Shown: positions 1 to 7,183 of the stretch, piece after piece | How the letters are laid out: every line of letters starts with the position of its first letter | Numbering within the stretch: the first letter of the stretch is position 1 | Assembly (NCBI GenBank): GCA_964555935.1 | Contig: CAZKUN010000281.1 | Coordinates: forward strand, 1-11,407 | DNA length: 11,407 nt | Reading direction: 5' to 3' | Origin: CAZKUN01 sp964555935 | GTDB lineage: Bacteria; Armatimonadota; Zipacnadia; Zipacnadales; VGFC01 | The notes under the pieces: generated by a model | The model's input: only the letters and a program-made list of their open reading frames with translations | The model's database searches: none | Told to the model about the DNA's origin: nothing | Translations under genes and position numbers: made by a program

Positions 1-48
1 ACCCAGATACTAACACTGAACCTGGACTCGCTTTAGGGGGTAAGGCCA
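1..48 (-). mobile_element. Probable terminal end of an IS3-type insertion sequence
   Basis: Read on the minus strand from base 48 downward, the sequence opens TGGCCTTACCCCCTAAAG and continues with GTCCAGG. A TG start followed by an ACCCCC(T/A)AAA block and a GTCC/GGAC word resembles the terminal inverted repeats of many IS3-family elements. The reading frame of the neighbouring beta-helix gene changes character exactly here: it gains an atypical 12-residue tail and then stops. The simplest reading is that an IS inserted into the beta-helix gene, with its transposase genes beyond the left edge. No transposase is visible, and a contig-end assembly artefact would look the same. The family assignment rests on remembered motif shape, not on a search. 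Confidence 0.4.
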
Positions 49-999
49 GTTGCGCCTGAGAATATGCCATCCCTGTCGGTCGGCTCCGGGAAGATCCCAC
101 CATTGCCCGCCGATGTCGATGCCGACGGTATTGGCGTACGCTACCTCACAGTCCTCGATGGTCCAATGATGTCCCGCCGTCGCGCTGAGTGCGCCACGCT
201 GTGGCGGAGGAATCGGCACGGCATTACCGGCATGCAGGATGCGGAAGCCGGACACGCCTATGTGGCTAAGACCGCGTGCGATGGGCGCGAAAACCTGCTC
301 GCGCGTGGTCAACTCAAGTGCTCTGCCAACAGGGGACGCATTGCCGCTGAGCCGCAGTCGTATTCCACCCCCATCGCTCTGGACAAGGAAGGCCTCCTCG
401 GTCTGCGACAGTTCGGCATCCGTGCCGACTTGGGTCAGAGGCTCGCCGTCGAGGAAGAGCTGAACGCGCTTAAGCTCCATGCTGGGGAGCCGCTCCCAGT
501 CTCCCCCGCTTTGCTCCGGGAGGTTCTCAAGCAGCTGCAGGTTCTCGCCCGGGAACTGATCGTTGGCTACAGCGGCCCGCCACACAGGCCCGGTTTCGTC
601 TCCTGCGTCCGGTAGGCGTTCCCAGGTGGGCTCGAATTCGTCCGAGCCCTTGAGCGTCACTTCCTCGCCAGGCGCCGCCTGGTACCAGATCATCCGATCA
701 GACTCCTCGCCGCCGCGCTCGGGCTTGACCCACTCGCGGTAGACGCCGGAGTGCACGATGACCCTCTCACCGGGCTGCAGTGAGCCGGCTGCTTTGCTTA
801 CCGTGAGCCAGGGCCGGTCCTCGGTGCCTGGATTCTCGTCGCTGGCCTCGGGGTGCTCCTGGGCCACATGGTAGGTGCGGGTGTACTGGCGCGGCGTCTC
901 CCACGAGGTGAAGACAGTCCCATCGGGCAGGACATCGTTCGAATGGGCGACGGCGGCAAGCGGCACGGAGCAGGCCAGGAGAGATGGTAGGGAACACAT
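10..999 (-). CDS. Exported parallel beta-helix protein, truncated at its C-terminus
   Basis: This is the N-terminal part of a secreted right-handed parallel beta-helix protein of the DUF1565/PbH1 type. Such proteins include polysaccharide lyases, epimerases and carbohydrate binders. Residues 1-20 form a short hydrophobic signal-like segment. A repeat-entry module follows at about 43-95, with the typical pattern PWLTVSKAAGSLQPGERVIV then HSGVYREWV. A beta-rich insert spans about 110-235. From about 240 come helix rungs (GLSHIGVSGFRILHAG, then HHWTIEDCEVAYANTVGIDI). The natural protein appears to end at Asn317, inside a rung (WHILRRN). The last 12 residues look foreign and coincide with an IS-like end. 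The ATG at 999 is the first start after an in-frame stop and has GGAGG seven bases upstream. Family members usually run to 500 residues or more, so half or more is probably missing. Substrate unknown. Confidence 0.8.
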   Translation of the reverse strand: MCSLPSLLACSVPLAAVAHSNDVLPDGTVFTSWETPRQYTRTYHVAQEHPEASDENPGTEDRPWLTVSKAAGSLQPGERVIVHSGVYREWVKPERGGEESDRMIWYQAAPGEEVTLKGSDEFEPTWERLPDAGDETGPVWRAAVANDQFPGENLQLLENLPEQSGGDWERLPSMELKRVQLFLDGEPLTQVGTDAELSQTEEAFLVQSDGGGIRLRLSGNASPVGRALELTTREQVFAPIARGLSHIGVSGFRILHAGNAVPIPPPQRGALSATAGHHWTIEDCEVAYANTVGIDIGGQWWDLPGADRQGWHILRRNWPYPLKRVQVQC

Positions 1000-1004
1000 A
1001 GGTG

Positions 1005-1010
1005 ACCTCC
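1005..1010 (-). promoter_or_regulatory. Ribosome binding site of the truncated beta-helix gene
   Basis: The minus strand reads GGAGGTCACCT directly before the ATG at 999. This is a near-perfect Shine-Dalgarno core at normal spacing and fixes this start. Confidence 0.7.
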
Positions 1011-1152
1011 GCCGGCAGAATGGGAGCCGCTACGTCTTCGTTGGCTGAGCCGCGCCGTCCTGTGCCGACCGCCGACCCGCCTGAGAGAGCGATGAGCGAT
1101 GTGGCAGCCCTCAGCCGTGATGGAAGGGAGTGTCGCCCCGCCGGGCATCCCC

Positions 1153-1188
1153 CGAATGGCTCCCAGGGCATTGCTCGGACCACGAACG
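1153..1188 (+). repeat. Dispersed intergenic repeat R2, copy a
   Basis: This 36-bp stretch matches 3482-3517 at 31 of 36 positions in the same orientation. It includes the identical 16-base block GGGCATTGCTCGGACC and the 9-base block CGAATGGCT. It lies in the 227-bp spacer between the stop of the F5/8C-glycosidase gene and the start of the truncated beta-helix gene. The rest of this spacer shows no gene, clear promoter or terminator. Confidence 0.6.
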
Positions 1189-1226
1189 GGGGCGGACGCC
1201 CTGGCGCCGTCGATCTGGTTTCTGCC

Positions 1227-3119
1227 CTACCGGATGTGACCGGCACGAAGGGCAGACCAGTAGTCCTCGACCGTCTCGGCGTATTCCCCGTCCATCCACG
1301 CGGCATCCTCACGCGGAGCCGTGAGACGATAGAGCTCATTCAGCCAATAGCCGTTCCCCTCTGTCACCGCCCACCGCACGGCGCGTTCGAGACCATCGGC
1401 GCCGAGACTCGACAGCGGGATGATCCCATCGACCCACCGGACGTGTAGTCCCGGGACCGCGTCAATGCGCGCCTGTTCCGCAAGCGATCTCTCCCCACTC
1501 CACCAGCATTCGCCCCGTTCGCTCCACTCATGGTCCGACCCGGGGCGCACGTCCCAGATCGTGTTCGGCATAAAGACCATGGGCAGCCGCGGCGTTCCCA
1601 ACGCCCGGGCTAGCGCATGCCCAAACCACGTGCTGGGCTCGTACCCGCTCTGCTGGGCGAAGATGCGCGACCGCTCGGGCAGCTCTACGTACGGCATCGT
1701 CGAGTTCGTCCCGTACCAGCCGAGGATAAGGTCTGGGTTGGCGGCATGCAGGCCCCGCCGCAGCCTCAGGCCACGAGCGTAGACGTCCTCGCTCAACACG
1801 GCGAAATACTTGTCCAGAAGGCCCGCTTCGTACAGCGCAGGGAAGCGCTCCTCGCTGGGAAGATCCTCTGCGACCGCAGTCACGCCGACTCGGTCCAGGA
1901 ACAGCCCGAAGCAGTGATCGCAGTAGCACTGCTGCGTGTTGTAGGCGAAGGAGCCGCCGGACGTCCCGCTATCGGCGGCGTAGAGCTCCCAATCGAACTG
2001 GAATCCCTGCACGGTCGGGTACCTGACGGCTAGCTTCGCCACTCGAGTAGCGATGCGCTCAAAGCGTACCCACATCCGTTCATCAAGAGGGCAGGGCCCG
2101 TGGATCGATTCGACACCAAAGGCGTCCACGGTCCGTCGGTATCGAGTAGGGGCGTCCAGGGGGTGCGGCAGGTCCTCGGGGTAGAAGTAGAGAGACGTCC
2201 AGATGAACTGCCTCATCCCGAGCGGCGCCAGTGTCGCGTCAGTCGAGGCGATCGCTGACTCGGGATGAACCGGGTCGTCCTCGGGGGCCACGCCCCGCCA
2301 GTAGTGGTTGATGATTGTATTGACGCCGGCGTCTCGGAGGTCCGCGGCGTACTTCGCGAGGTGATCGATACCGATGGCGTAGCCGGCTCGCAGTCTCTCC
2401 TCCGAGAGCCACCGGGCGTTTGGCGACTCGCCGGCGGCAGCGTTGTCAGGAAGGGCCGCCCGCCGGCGGGCAGACTTCCTCCTCAGGCCCGCAACCAGCC
2501 TCCGTCTTTGGCGCAATAGGTCTCGCTCTGCGCGAAGATCCGCGTTGTATGCCTCGAACTCGACCAGGTAGGCGTCGGCCTTCTGTCTGCCCCAGGGAAG
2601 CGGCACATGGCACCCACCCGATCCCGTGATAACGATCCGGAGCCTCGTCGTGTCCACTGGCCTGAACAGGTAGGTCGCCCTATTCCGGGTCTCACCCGAC
2701 ACCGGGTTTGACCAATCTCGGTCAAGCGGCTCAACCGGGAGGAACTCACCAGCCTCCGTTTCGTACTCCACTTGGAAGTCGGTCAGCTGCACGTACGGCG
2801 AGGGGTAGCTCTGGATAACGACCTTGTTCACCTTCTCCGGCTGGGGGAACGCAACGCCCCAGATTGCGGGGTCCGCCCGGCTTATCTGGTCGTTCAGGCT
2901 CGACGCCCAGAACCCCGATCCCAGGGACGCATCACCGTCGATCGCCTTACCAGCCGAGCGCCGGACTTCGCCGTCGATGGCGTCGCCGTTGCTGAACGCA
3001 CGGGAGCCTCGCTCGGCGAGAGCCAGGTTCTCGGCTCGAACGACCGGTCCCGCCGTCAGGAGAATGCCCAGCGCCACCGCGAGCGGGGTGCACCCTTCGG
3101 GTACCGCACACAAACTCAT
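1227..3119 (-). CDS. Exported F5/8C-like domain plus TIM-barrel glycosidase-like protein
   Basis: The protein has 630 residues. Residues 1-29 are a signal peptide ending near VVRA. Residues about 30-195 resemble an F5/8 type C (discoidin-like) carbohydrate-binding beta-sandwich, with the pattern GKAIDGDASLGSGFWAS and a closing YLVEFEAYN. A basic, arginine-rich linker (about 195-240) leads into a region resembling a (beta/alpha)8 barrel. Barrel-like strands include AGVNTIINHYW (264-274), RQFIWTSLYFYPED and GFQFDWELYA (372-381), where Asp376 and Glu378 are candidate acids. A CYCDHC cluster (398-403) follows, as seen in several uncharacterised glycosidase-like barrels. It is probably a secreted glycoside hydrolase or binding protein; the substrate is not readable. 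The frame could open at a TTG at 3143, but the ATG at 3119 has GGGAGGG six bases upstream and gives a clean signal peptide. Confidence 0.82.
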   Translation of the reverse strand: MSLCAVPEGCTPLAVALGILLTAGPVVRAENLALAERGSRAFSNGDAIDGEVRRSAGKAIDGDASLGSGFWASSLNDQISRADPAIWGVAFPQPEKVNKVVIQSYPSPYVQLTDFQVEYETEAGEFLPVEPLDRDWSNPVSGETRNRATYLFRPVDTTRLRIVITGSGGCHVPLPWGRQKADAYLVEFEAYNADLRAERDLLRQRRRLVAGLRRKSARRRAALPDNAAAGESPNARWLSEERLRAGYAIGIDHLAKYAADLRDAGVNTIINHYWRGVAPEDDPVHPESAIASTDATLAPLGMRQFIWTSLYFYPEDLPHPLDAPTRYRRTVDAFGVESIHGPCPLDERMWVRFERIATRVAKLAVRYPTVQGFQFDWELYAADSGTSGGSFAYNTQQCYCDHCFGLFLDRVGVTAVAEDLPSEERFPALYEAGLLDKYFAVLSEDVYARGLRLRRGLHAANPDLILGWYGTNSTMPYVELPERSRIFAQQSGYEPSTWFGHALARALGTPRLPMVFMPNTIWDVRPGSDHEWSERGECWWSGERSLAEQARIDAVPGLHVRWVDGIIPLSSLGADGLERAVRWAVTEGNGYWLNELYRLTAPREDAAWMDGEYAETVEDYWSALRAGHIR

Positions 3120-3125
3120 CCCAAG

Positions 3126-3132
3126 CCCTCCC
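3126..3132 (-). promoter_or_regulatory. Ribosome binding site that decides the start at 3119
   Basis: The minus strand reads GGGAGGG, then six bases, then the ATG at 3119. This favours that ATG over the in-frame TTG at 3143, which lies upstream of the site. Confidence 0.65.
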
Positions 3133-3254
3133 GGCCGGCCCAACGGGGTACGCCACCCCCCCTCTCCGTCTCAGAAAACGCTGTCCGGGGAGTTCTGGGG
3201 CCGGCACCGCCCTGGATGACGATGACCTGCACCAGTTTCGATGACGACGGGTGC

Positions 3255-3279
3255 CACCCCTGCCATCTGTCATGGGGTG
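3255..3279. repeat. Small inverted repeat in spacer
   Basis: CACCCC (3255-3260) and GGGGTG (3274-3279) can pair across a 13-base loop. GGGTGCC words flank and overlap the stem, and an outer GGTGCC/GGCAACC pairing with one bulge extends it. It lies about 135 bp upstream of the ATG at 3119. It may be a regulatory hairpin or a decayed repeat; a chance stem in GC-rich DNA is possible. Confidence 0.3.
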
Positions 3280-3481
3280 CCTTGGCAACCGCTGCCCGTT
3301 GTCCTGCCGGAGAGGCCACCCGCGCCAGTAGCTGTGAGTCTAACAGTATGCAAGTAGCCGGCACGGGAAACACGACCGCAAGACCATGTTCACTGTGGCC
3401 CGACAACAGCGGTAACGGATTCCGAACAGCGTCCCCACCAGTTCACTGCGATCGGTGGGGCCAGCTCAAGTGGTAGCAATA

Positions 3482-3517
3482 CGAATGGCTTCCGGGGCAT
3501 TGCTCGGACCGGAAACG
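3482..3517 (+). repeat. Dispersed intergenic repeat R2, copy b
   Basis: It matches 1153-1188 at 31 of 36 positions. Its right part, 3502-3520, also matches 9735-9753 at 17 of 19 positions (shared word TCGGACCGGA). It sits 38 bp from repeat R1 copy a, so the two may belong to one larger degenerate element. Confidence 0.6.
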
Positions 3518-3555
3518 CAGCCCCTAGCATGACGGAACTGCCAGGTGATCTCCAG

Positions 3556-3592
3556 GTCCTGCAAAGCCCCAGATTCCAACGTGGATGGAGTT
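3556..3592 (-). repeat. Dispersed intergenic repeat R1, copy a
   Basis: On the minus strand this reads ACTCCATCCACG, then TTGGAATCTGGGGC, then TTTGCAGGAC. It matches 7035-7071 at 30 of 37 positions and 9574-9603 at 27 of 30; both of those copies are on the plus strand. It starts about 30 bp beyond the stop codon of the DNRLRE/GH123-like gene. All three copies are in spacers. Confidence 0.65.
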
Positions 3593-3624
3593 TCACGGAG
3601 GTACAGCTCTTGCGGCGCGAAGCG

Positions 3625-6102
3625 TCATTGGTCCGACTTGACCAAGAGACTGAGCACACGCTCTCGTGCCCGGACGTAGCGGGCGTCGGTCTGTTCGCCT
3701 GTTAGGAGCTTCTGGGCGATCTCTTTGAGGCGGCCTGCGGTCTGCGGACGTGTCCGCCGGACTTGCTCAAGCAGCATGTAATCCTGAATGCCAGCGCGCA
3801 GGGCCTGCCAGCGCCGCGACGGAATGAGTGGCTCCGCGGGCGTCCGGGGGACGTCGGCCGGTGCGTCGCGCAGCTCATAGACCATGGTGAAATCATCGCC
3901 CGTCGCGTCCCAGCTCGTGCCGCCGCGGATGTCATTGTAGCTCCAGACGCCGAGGCCGGTGACGCCGTGATACCAGGCGAGCCAGCCGTAACGGCGGAGA
4001 GCCAGCGCGTTGCCGGTCACGCTGACGACCTCGTAGGACCAGACGGGCTTGTCGCGCTCTTGCTCGGATCGGAAGAAGACGCGCATCTCTTGCTTGTCGG
4101 CCTCGGAGTAGGGCCCCGGCCATCCCGAGTGATCACCCGATGCGAGAAGCGCGGCGTTGACGGACCAGACGTCGATGTCATCCGCCATGGCACGATGCTC
4201 TCGAAGATCGGCCGGGCCGAAGCGAACGGGATCTGCGAAGACCTTGATTGCCGGGTCGATCCGATGAAGCTCGCGGGCCACTTCGCGGAGGGCCTGGTAC
4301 TCGGTTCGGCCGAGCATGTTGTTGTCGTAGGTCTCATCGGCAGGATAGAACGCTACGCGCTCCGGGCCGAAGCCTTGCTCCAGCAAGTGCTGCCGCCACG
4401 ACGATATCCACTGGCGGAGGACGTTGCGCCACGGATCGGAAAGCCACTCCAGGCCGCCGAAGGTCGCCAGGTCCGGGCTGCCGTCCCAATTCCAGAAGAA
4501 GAGCACCATGCGCGCGTCGGGGATCCACTGGAGGTAGTCGCCGATGGCGCTGAAGTCGGTGGAGACCGTGACCTTGCCATCCTCCTCCATGTGCGATGGC
4601 ACGGGGTAGACGTTGATCATGTGCGTGTTCTGGTAGTGGTCGCGGAGGTCCTGGAGGGCGAAGCGGCGGATGTCAGGATCGGCCGTGCATGCCCGGTTCA
4701 GGTAGGCATACGTGAAGACGCGCAGCTCCGGCGCAGGCTCAAGGCGGGCGGGTAGGACGTTCAGCGTGAGCGGGGTGGTCGCCGCGTCGTCGCCCGATGC
4801 AGCGGTTAAATGCAGCAGCAGGGAATGCTTGCCGGCCCGAATGCCATCGGAGTGGATCGTCAGCCAAAGCCGCCGCGTCTCACACGGGCCGAGGGCCAGG
4901 CGCGCGTCTTCCTCAAGCCGCGGGAGCGCGTCATCGCTCCAGGTGGGCTCCGACTCGCCGCGCGTGCCCTCGCGGGGGTGCAGCTCTCTCCAGTACCCCG
5001 CCCTCAACGTGATGCGGTCCGTGGGGAAGCCTTCAGGGCCTTCGATGCGGACGGTCAGCACCTGCGGCTCCGCAGCGAGCGACGTCACGGCCACGCAGAG
5101 CTCGACGTACTCCTGCTGAAGCATCTGGATGGCGAGGCGGGGCTCCTTGCTCGTAGGGATCTGGTCGGGCGCCAGAGCATCGTACGGCCTCGCCGGCCAG
5201 ACGGCGACGGTGCGCCCTGGCTGGGCTTCGCGCATCAGACCGAGCCGGAGTTCCAGAAGGCCCGTCCGTATCGCATTGGCTCCGGCCTCATCGTCTGCTT
5301 GGAGGCGGTCGATCTCTTGCTTGAGAACATCGGCGCGCCCACGGAGGGGCGGAGTGAGGAGCTGCCGCCTCGAGAGCAGCTTCTCCAAGCGCCGCCGGAA
5401 AGGCAGCCGTGCCATCTCGGCATCGCTTACATAGCCATGCTGAGACGGATCGACGGGGCCCCGGTAGGAGACGATGAGTTTCGGGTGCCGCCCGGGCTTC
5501 TCGGCGTTCTCGACGTTGACGAAGAACTTCATGGACGGCCCGCCCGGGACGTGCTTGAAGCCCGGCGCGAGAAGGAGCCCGTGGTTGGCTCTCTTGCCGC
5601 TGGCCCAGTCGTTCACAAGGCGGGTCAGCGCCTCGCTCTGCAGCACGACCCAGCCTTTGCCGTAATCGGCCGGCAGGTCGCGCTCGGCCACGGGCTCGGC
5701 GTCGTGGTCCCCGCCACCGTTCGTCCAGAAGTCAGTGGCGGTGCGGCGCAGCCACGTCACTTCCCGCTGATCCCACTCCGCGGTCAGGGCATAGGCGCGG
5801 ACGAGGAGCGGGCTGAAGTGGTACTGATGGTCATGGAAGAGCATCACCGCCGCATCGGCGATGGGCTCATCGCGCGGCAGTTCGGAGAGATCGAAACGCA
5901 GGAAGGCGCGGTAGTGGACGTTCGCGCGGGAGACCGTGAGGCCCGAGTACATCGTGGACTGCGCTTCGGGAGCCGAGTACGCCGAGGCATCTTGGGTGGC
6001 GTCCGGTCCCTGCAACAAGCGCACGGCCTCGCCGGGAGCGGCGCAGGCCAGCGCGGCGGGGAGCAGGAAGACCGCGAGTGCCATCGGTCGAGAAGCCGTC
6101 AT
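3625..6102 (-). CDS. Exported DNRLRE domain plus GH123/DUF4091-like protein
   Basis: The protein has 825 residues. Residues 1-22 form a signal peptide; Cys20 in ALAC could be a weak lipobox. Residues about 25-215 match the DNRLRE/jelly-roll type, with RAFLRFDLSELP, EWDQREVTWLRR and ANHGLLLAPGFKH. A charged helical segment (about 230-290) and a beta-sandwich (about 320-450) follow. The C-terminal barrel-like region (about 455-825) resembles GH123/DUF4091: FYPADET at 585-591 gives the adjacent acids Asp589-Glu590, in the position of the GH123 substrate-assisted pair, and SRRWQALRAGIQDYMLLEQ (762-780) is the usual closing motif. GH123 enzymes are known beta-N-acetylgalactosaminidases, so N-acetylhexosamine release is an inference; many DUF4091 proteins are untested. 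The ATG at 6102 lacks a strong RBS but gives the full signal peptide. Confidence 0.85.
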   Translation of the reverse strand: MTASRPMALAVFLLPAALACAAPGEAVRLLQGPDATQDASAYSAPEAQSTMYSGLTVSRANVHYRAFLRFDLSELPRDEPIADAAVMLFHDHQYHFSPLLVRAYALTAEWDQREVTWLRRTATDFWTNGGGDHDAEPVAERDLPADYGKGWVVLQSEALTRLVNDWASGKRANHGLLLAPGFKHVPGGPSMKFFVNVENAEKPGRHPKLIVSYRGPVDPSQHGYVSDAEMARLPFRRRLEKLLSRRQLLTPPLRGRADVLKQEIDRLQADDEAGANAIRTGLLELRLGLMREAQPGRTVAVWPARPYDALAPDQIPTSKEPRLAIQMLQQEYVELCVAVTSLAAEPQVLTVRIEGPEGFPTDRITLRAGYWRELHPREGTRGESEPTWSDDALPRLEEDARLALGPCETRRLWLTIHSDGIRAGKHSLLLHLTAASGDDAATTPLTLNVLPARLEPAPELRVFTYAYLNRACTADPDIRRFALQDLRDHYQNTHMINVYPVPSHMEEDGKVTVSTDFSAIGDYLQWIPDARMVLFFWNWDGSPDLATFGGLEWLSDPWRNVLRQWISSWRQHLLEQGFGPERVAFYPADETYDNNMLGRTEYQALREVARELHRIDPAIKVFADPVRFGPADLREHRAMADDIDVWSVNAALLASGDHSGWPGPYSEADKQEMRVFFRSEQERDKPVWSYEVVSVTGNALALRRYGWLAWYHGVTGLGVWSYNDIRGGTSWDATGDDFTMVYELRDAPADVPRTPAEPLIPSRRWQALRAGIQDYMLLEQVRRTRPQTAGRLKEIAQKLLTGEQTDARYVRARERVLSLLVKSDQ

Positions 6103-6287
6103 TGGGCTGCTCTCGCTCTGCTGTCAGAATCGGAGACGGGGGCACGCATCCTGAATCACGGGCATGCTCATTTTGCGGCCCCGGCTGCCGGCGACTCCCT
6201 CACTGCGTGACGCGATGATCGGGATTGCCCGCATGGAACCGGGTGCCCCGGCGTTGGTTGAGCAGTCAGCCGTTCGCTGCAGTGCTT

Positions 6288-6324
6288 CACAATCCGGGCT
6301 GAGGAAACCTGCACATTTCGTTGT
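6288..6324. mobile_element. Possible right end of the IS1380-type element
   Basis: About 150-185 bp beyond the transposase stop, the minus strand reads GTGCAGGTTTCCTCAGCC and then CGGATTGTGAA. This resembles the terminal sequences I associate with IS1380-family elements. No matching left end is found upstream, consistent with loss of the 5' part. The assignment is from memory of the family and needs a terminal-repeat search. Confidence 0.3.
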
Positions 6325-6473
6325 GGAACACGAGGTCGGCGGGGCTTGCCGCACGCAGTCGCGGCCCCTGGACCTCGCGTTCGCGGGGAAGTTGGGCAGC
6401 AGGCGAGACAGCGCCTCCGTATCTATGGCACCATCATCAACTCCGGAGGGATAGCGGGACCTCCGGTGGCCCG

Positions 6474-6995
6474 TCACGTGAGCACCGGAGACAGCGACCT
6501 GACGCGGTCGAGGATCTGCGCGAACAGGTCTTGCGTGATCGTAACCCCCGCCATCTGCACGATCGGTCGCCGGGCGTGACGGGTCAACCGGGCCCCGAGC
6601 TTCACCGACCTCTCGCGGAGACTCGTCAGGCTCCACCGTGCCATCTCCGGGGGCAGGACGAGCCGCCGCAGGAAGTTGCCCAGGTTGTAGGCCAGCACGA
6701 AGAGGGCGAGCCTCACCACGTTGCGCTCGAAGGCATGACACGACAGGCGCATCCACTCGACGGCGTGCTTGCCTTCCTTGATCCACTGCTCGCAGGTCCC
6801 ACGTCCGTTGTAGAAGTGAACGACACCCCGAGGCGGGTCGGTGCGGTTGGTCACGATGAGGCCGATCCTCGGGAACAGCTCCCCAGCGTGCCATTCGACC
6901 TTGGCCACTACCCGGTGCTGGCGGCCCGGGCGCACCAGGCGCCCAGCCCTGACCGCTGGGTGAGTCGTGCTCGCGTCCAGGGCAATTGGCGACAA
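6474..6995 (-). pseudogene. IS1380-family transposase, C-terminal fragment
   Basis: The remaining 173-codon frame carries the C-terminal third of an IS1380-family DDE transposase. From about residue 28, HRVVAKVEWHAGELFPR and GLIVTN match the strand region before the third catalytic residue. Tyr62, Arg65, Glu69 and Lys76 (YNGRGTCEQWIKEGK) give the Y-x2-R-x3-E-x6-K signature of the IS4/IS1380 group. RLSCHAFERNVVRL and LAYNLGNFLRRLVLP follow, then the family's closing helix (TQDLFAQILDRVRSL). A full transposase is about 430-460 residues. The N-terminus and the two Asp residues of the DDE triad are absent, and the first ~25 residues look unrelated. It is therefore non-functional unless mobilised in trans. 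The surrounding DNA shows no second transposase piece. Confidence 0.85.
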
Positions 6996-7034
6996 AGGGG
7001 AAGTGGCGTTCGGTCAACCTGTTGCCCACTGGAG

Positions 7035-7071
7035 AACCCCATCCACGCTGCCGTCTGGGGTGTTGCAGGAC
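7035..7071 (+). repeat. Dispersed intergenic repeat R1, copy b
   Basis: The plus strand reads CCATCCACG, then TCTGGGG, then TTGCAGGAC, matching copy a (3556-3592, opposite strand) at 30 of 37 positions. It is followed within 60 bp by CCGAGTCCGG, a dyad-like word that recalls the GTCCG/CGGAC elements near the other copies. It lies about 110 bp past the stop of the toroid-lyase-like gene. Confidence 0.5.
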
Positions 7072-7127
7072 GCAAGGGGATGGCTGTAGGATGTTGGCAC
7101 CGAGTCCGGTTGGGGTGGCGTCGCAGG

Positions 7128-7157
7128 CGGCACCGAGAGAGCCCGGGCGCCGTGCCG
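7128..7157. repeat. Weak hairpin downstream of the toroid-lyase-like gene
   Basis: CGGCAC (7128-7133) pairs with GTGCCG (7152-7157) across 18 bases that include CCCGGG. It lies 27 bp after the stop codon at 7184. There is no T-run after it in the direction of transcription, so an intrinsic terminator is doubtful. Confidence 0.25.
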
Positions 7158-7183
7158 GATGGGGTCTGTGCGAGCGACAGCCG

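Larger units (their letters stand above)
3120..3624. other. 505-bp spacer with repeats, no convincing gene
   Basis: The spacer lies between the stop of the DNRLRE/GH123-like gene and the start of the F5/8C-glycosidase gene. I see no gene with an RBS or protein-like composition. It holds repeat R2 (3482-3517), repeat R1 (3556-3592) and a GC-rich inverted repeat at 3255-3279. No clear terminator with a T-run and no confident sigma-70 promoter can be picked out. Its length argues that the downstream gene may have its own promoter. Confidence 0.6.
6103..7183. other. 1.1-kb spacer holding an IS1380 remnant and a repeat
   Basis: The spacer lies between the toroid-lyase-like gene and the DNRLRE/GH123-like gene. 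It contains the IS1380-type transposase fragment (6474-6995), a possible IS right end (about 6288-6324), repeat R1 copy b (7035-7071) and a weak hairpin (7128-7157). The stretches 6103-6287 and 6996-7034 show no gene that I can support. Confidence 0.6.

Noticed and set aside
3390..3659. Minus-strand open frame of 89 codons covering R1 and R2 in the 3.1-3.6-kb spacer
   Set aside because: It starts inside the upstream gene without an RBS. R1 copies elsewhere are not in comparable open frames, so the conservation looks like DNA or RNA, not protein.
4810..6210. Plus-strand open frame of 466 codons opposite the DNRLRE/GH123-like gene
   Set aside because: It mirrors the codon structure of the opposite gene, which has a signal peptide and recognisable domains; the plus-strand translation shows none.
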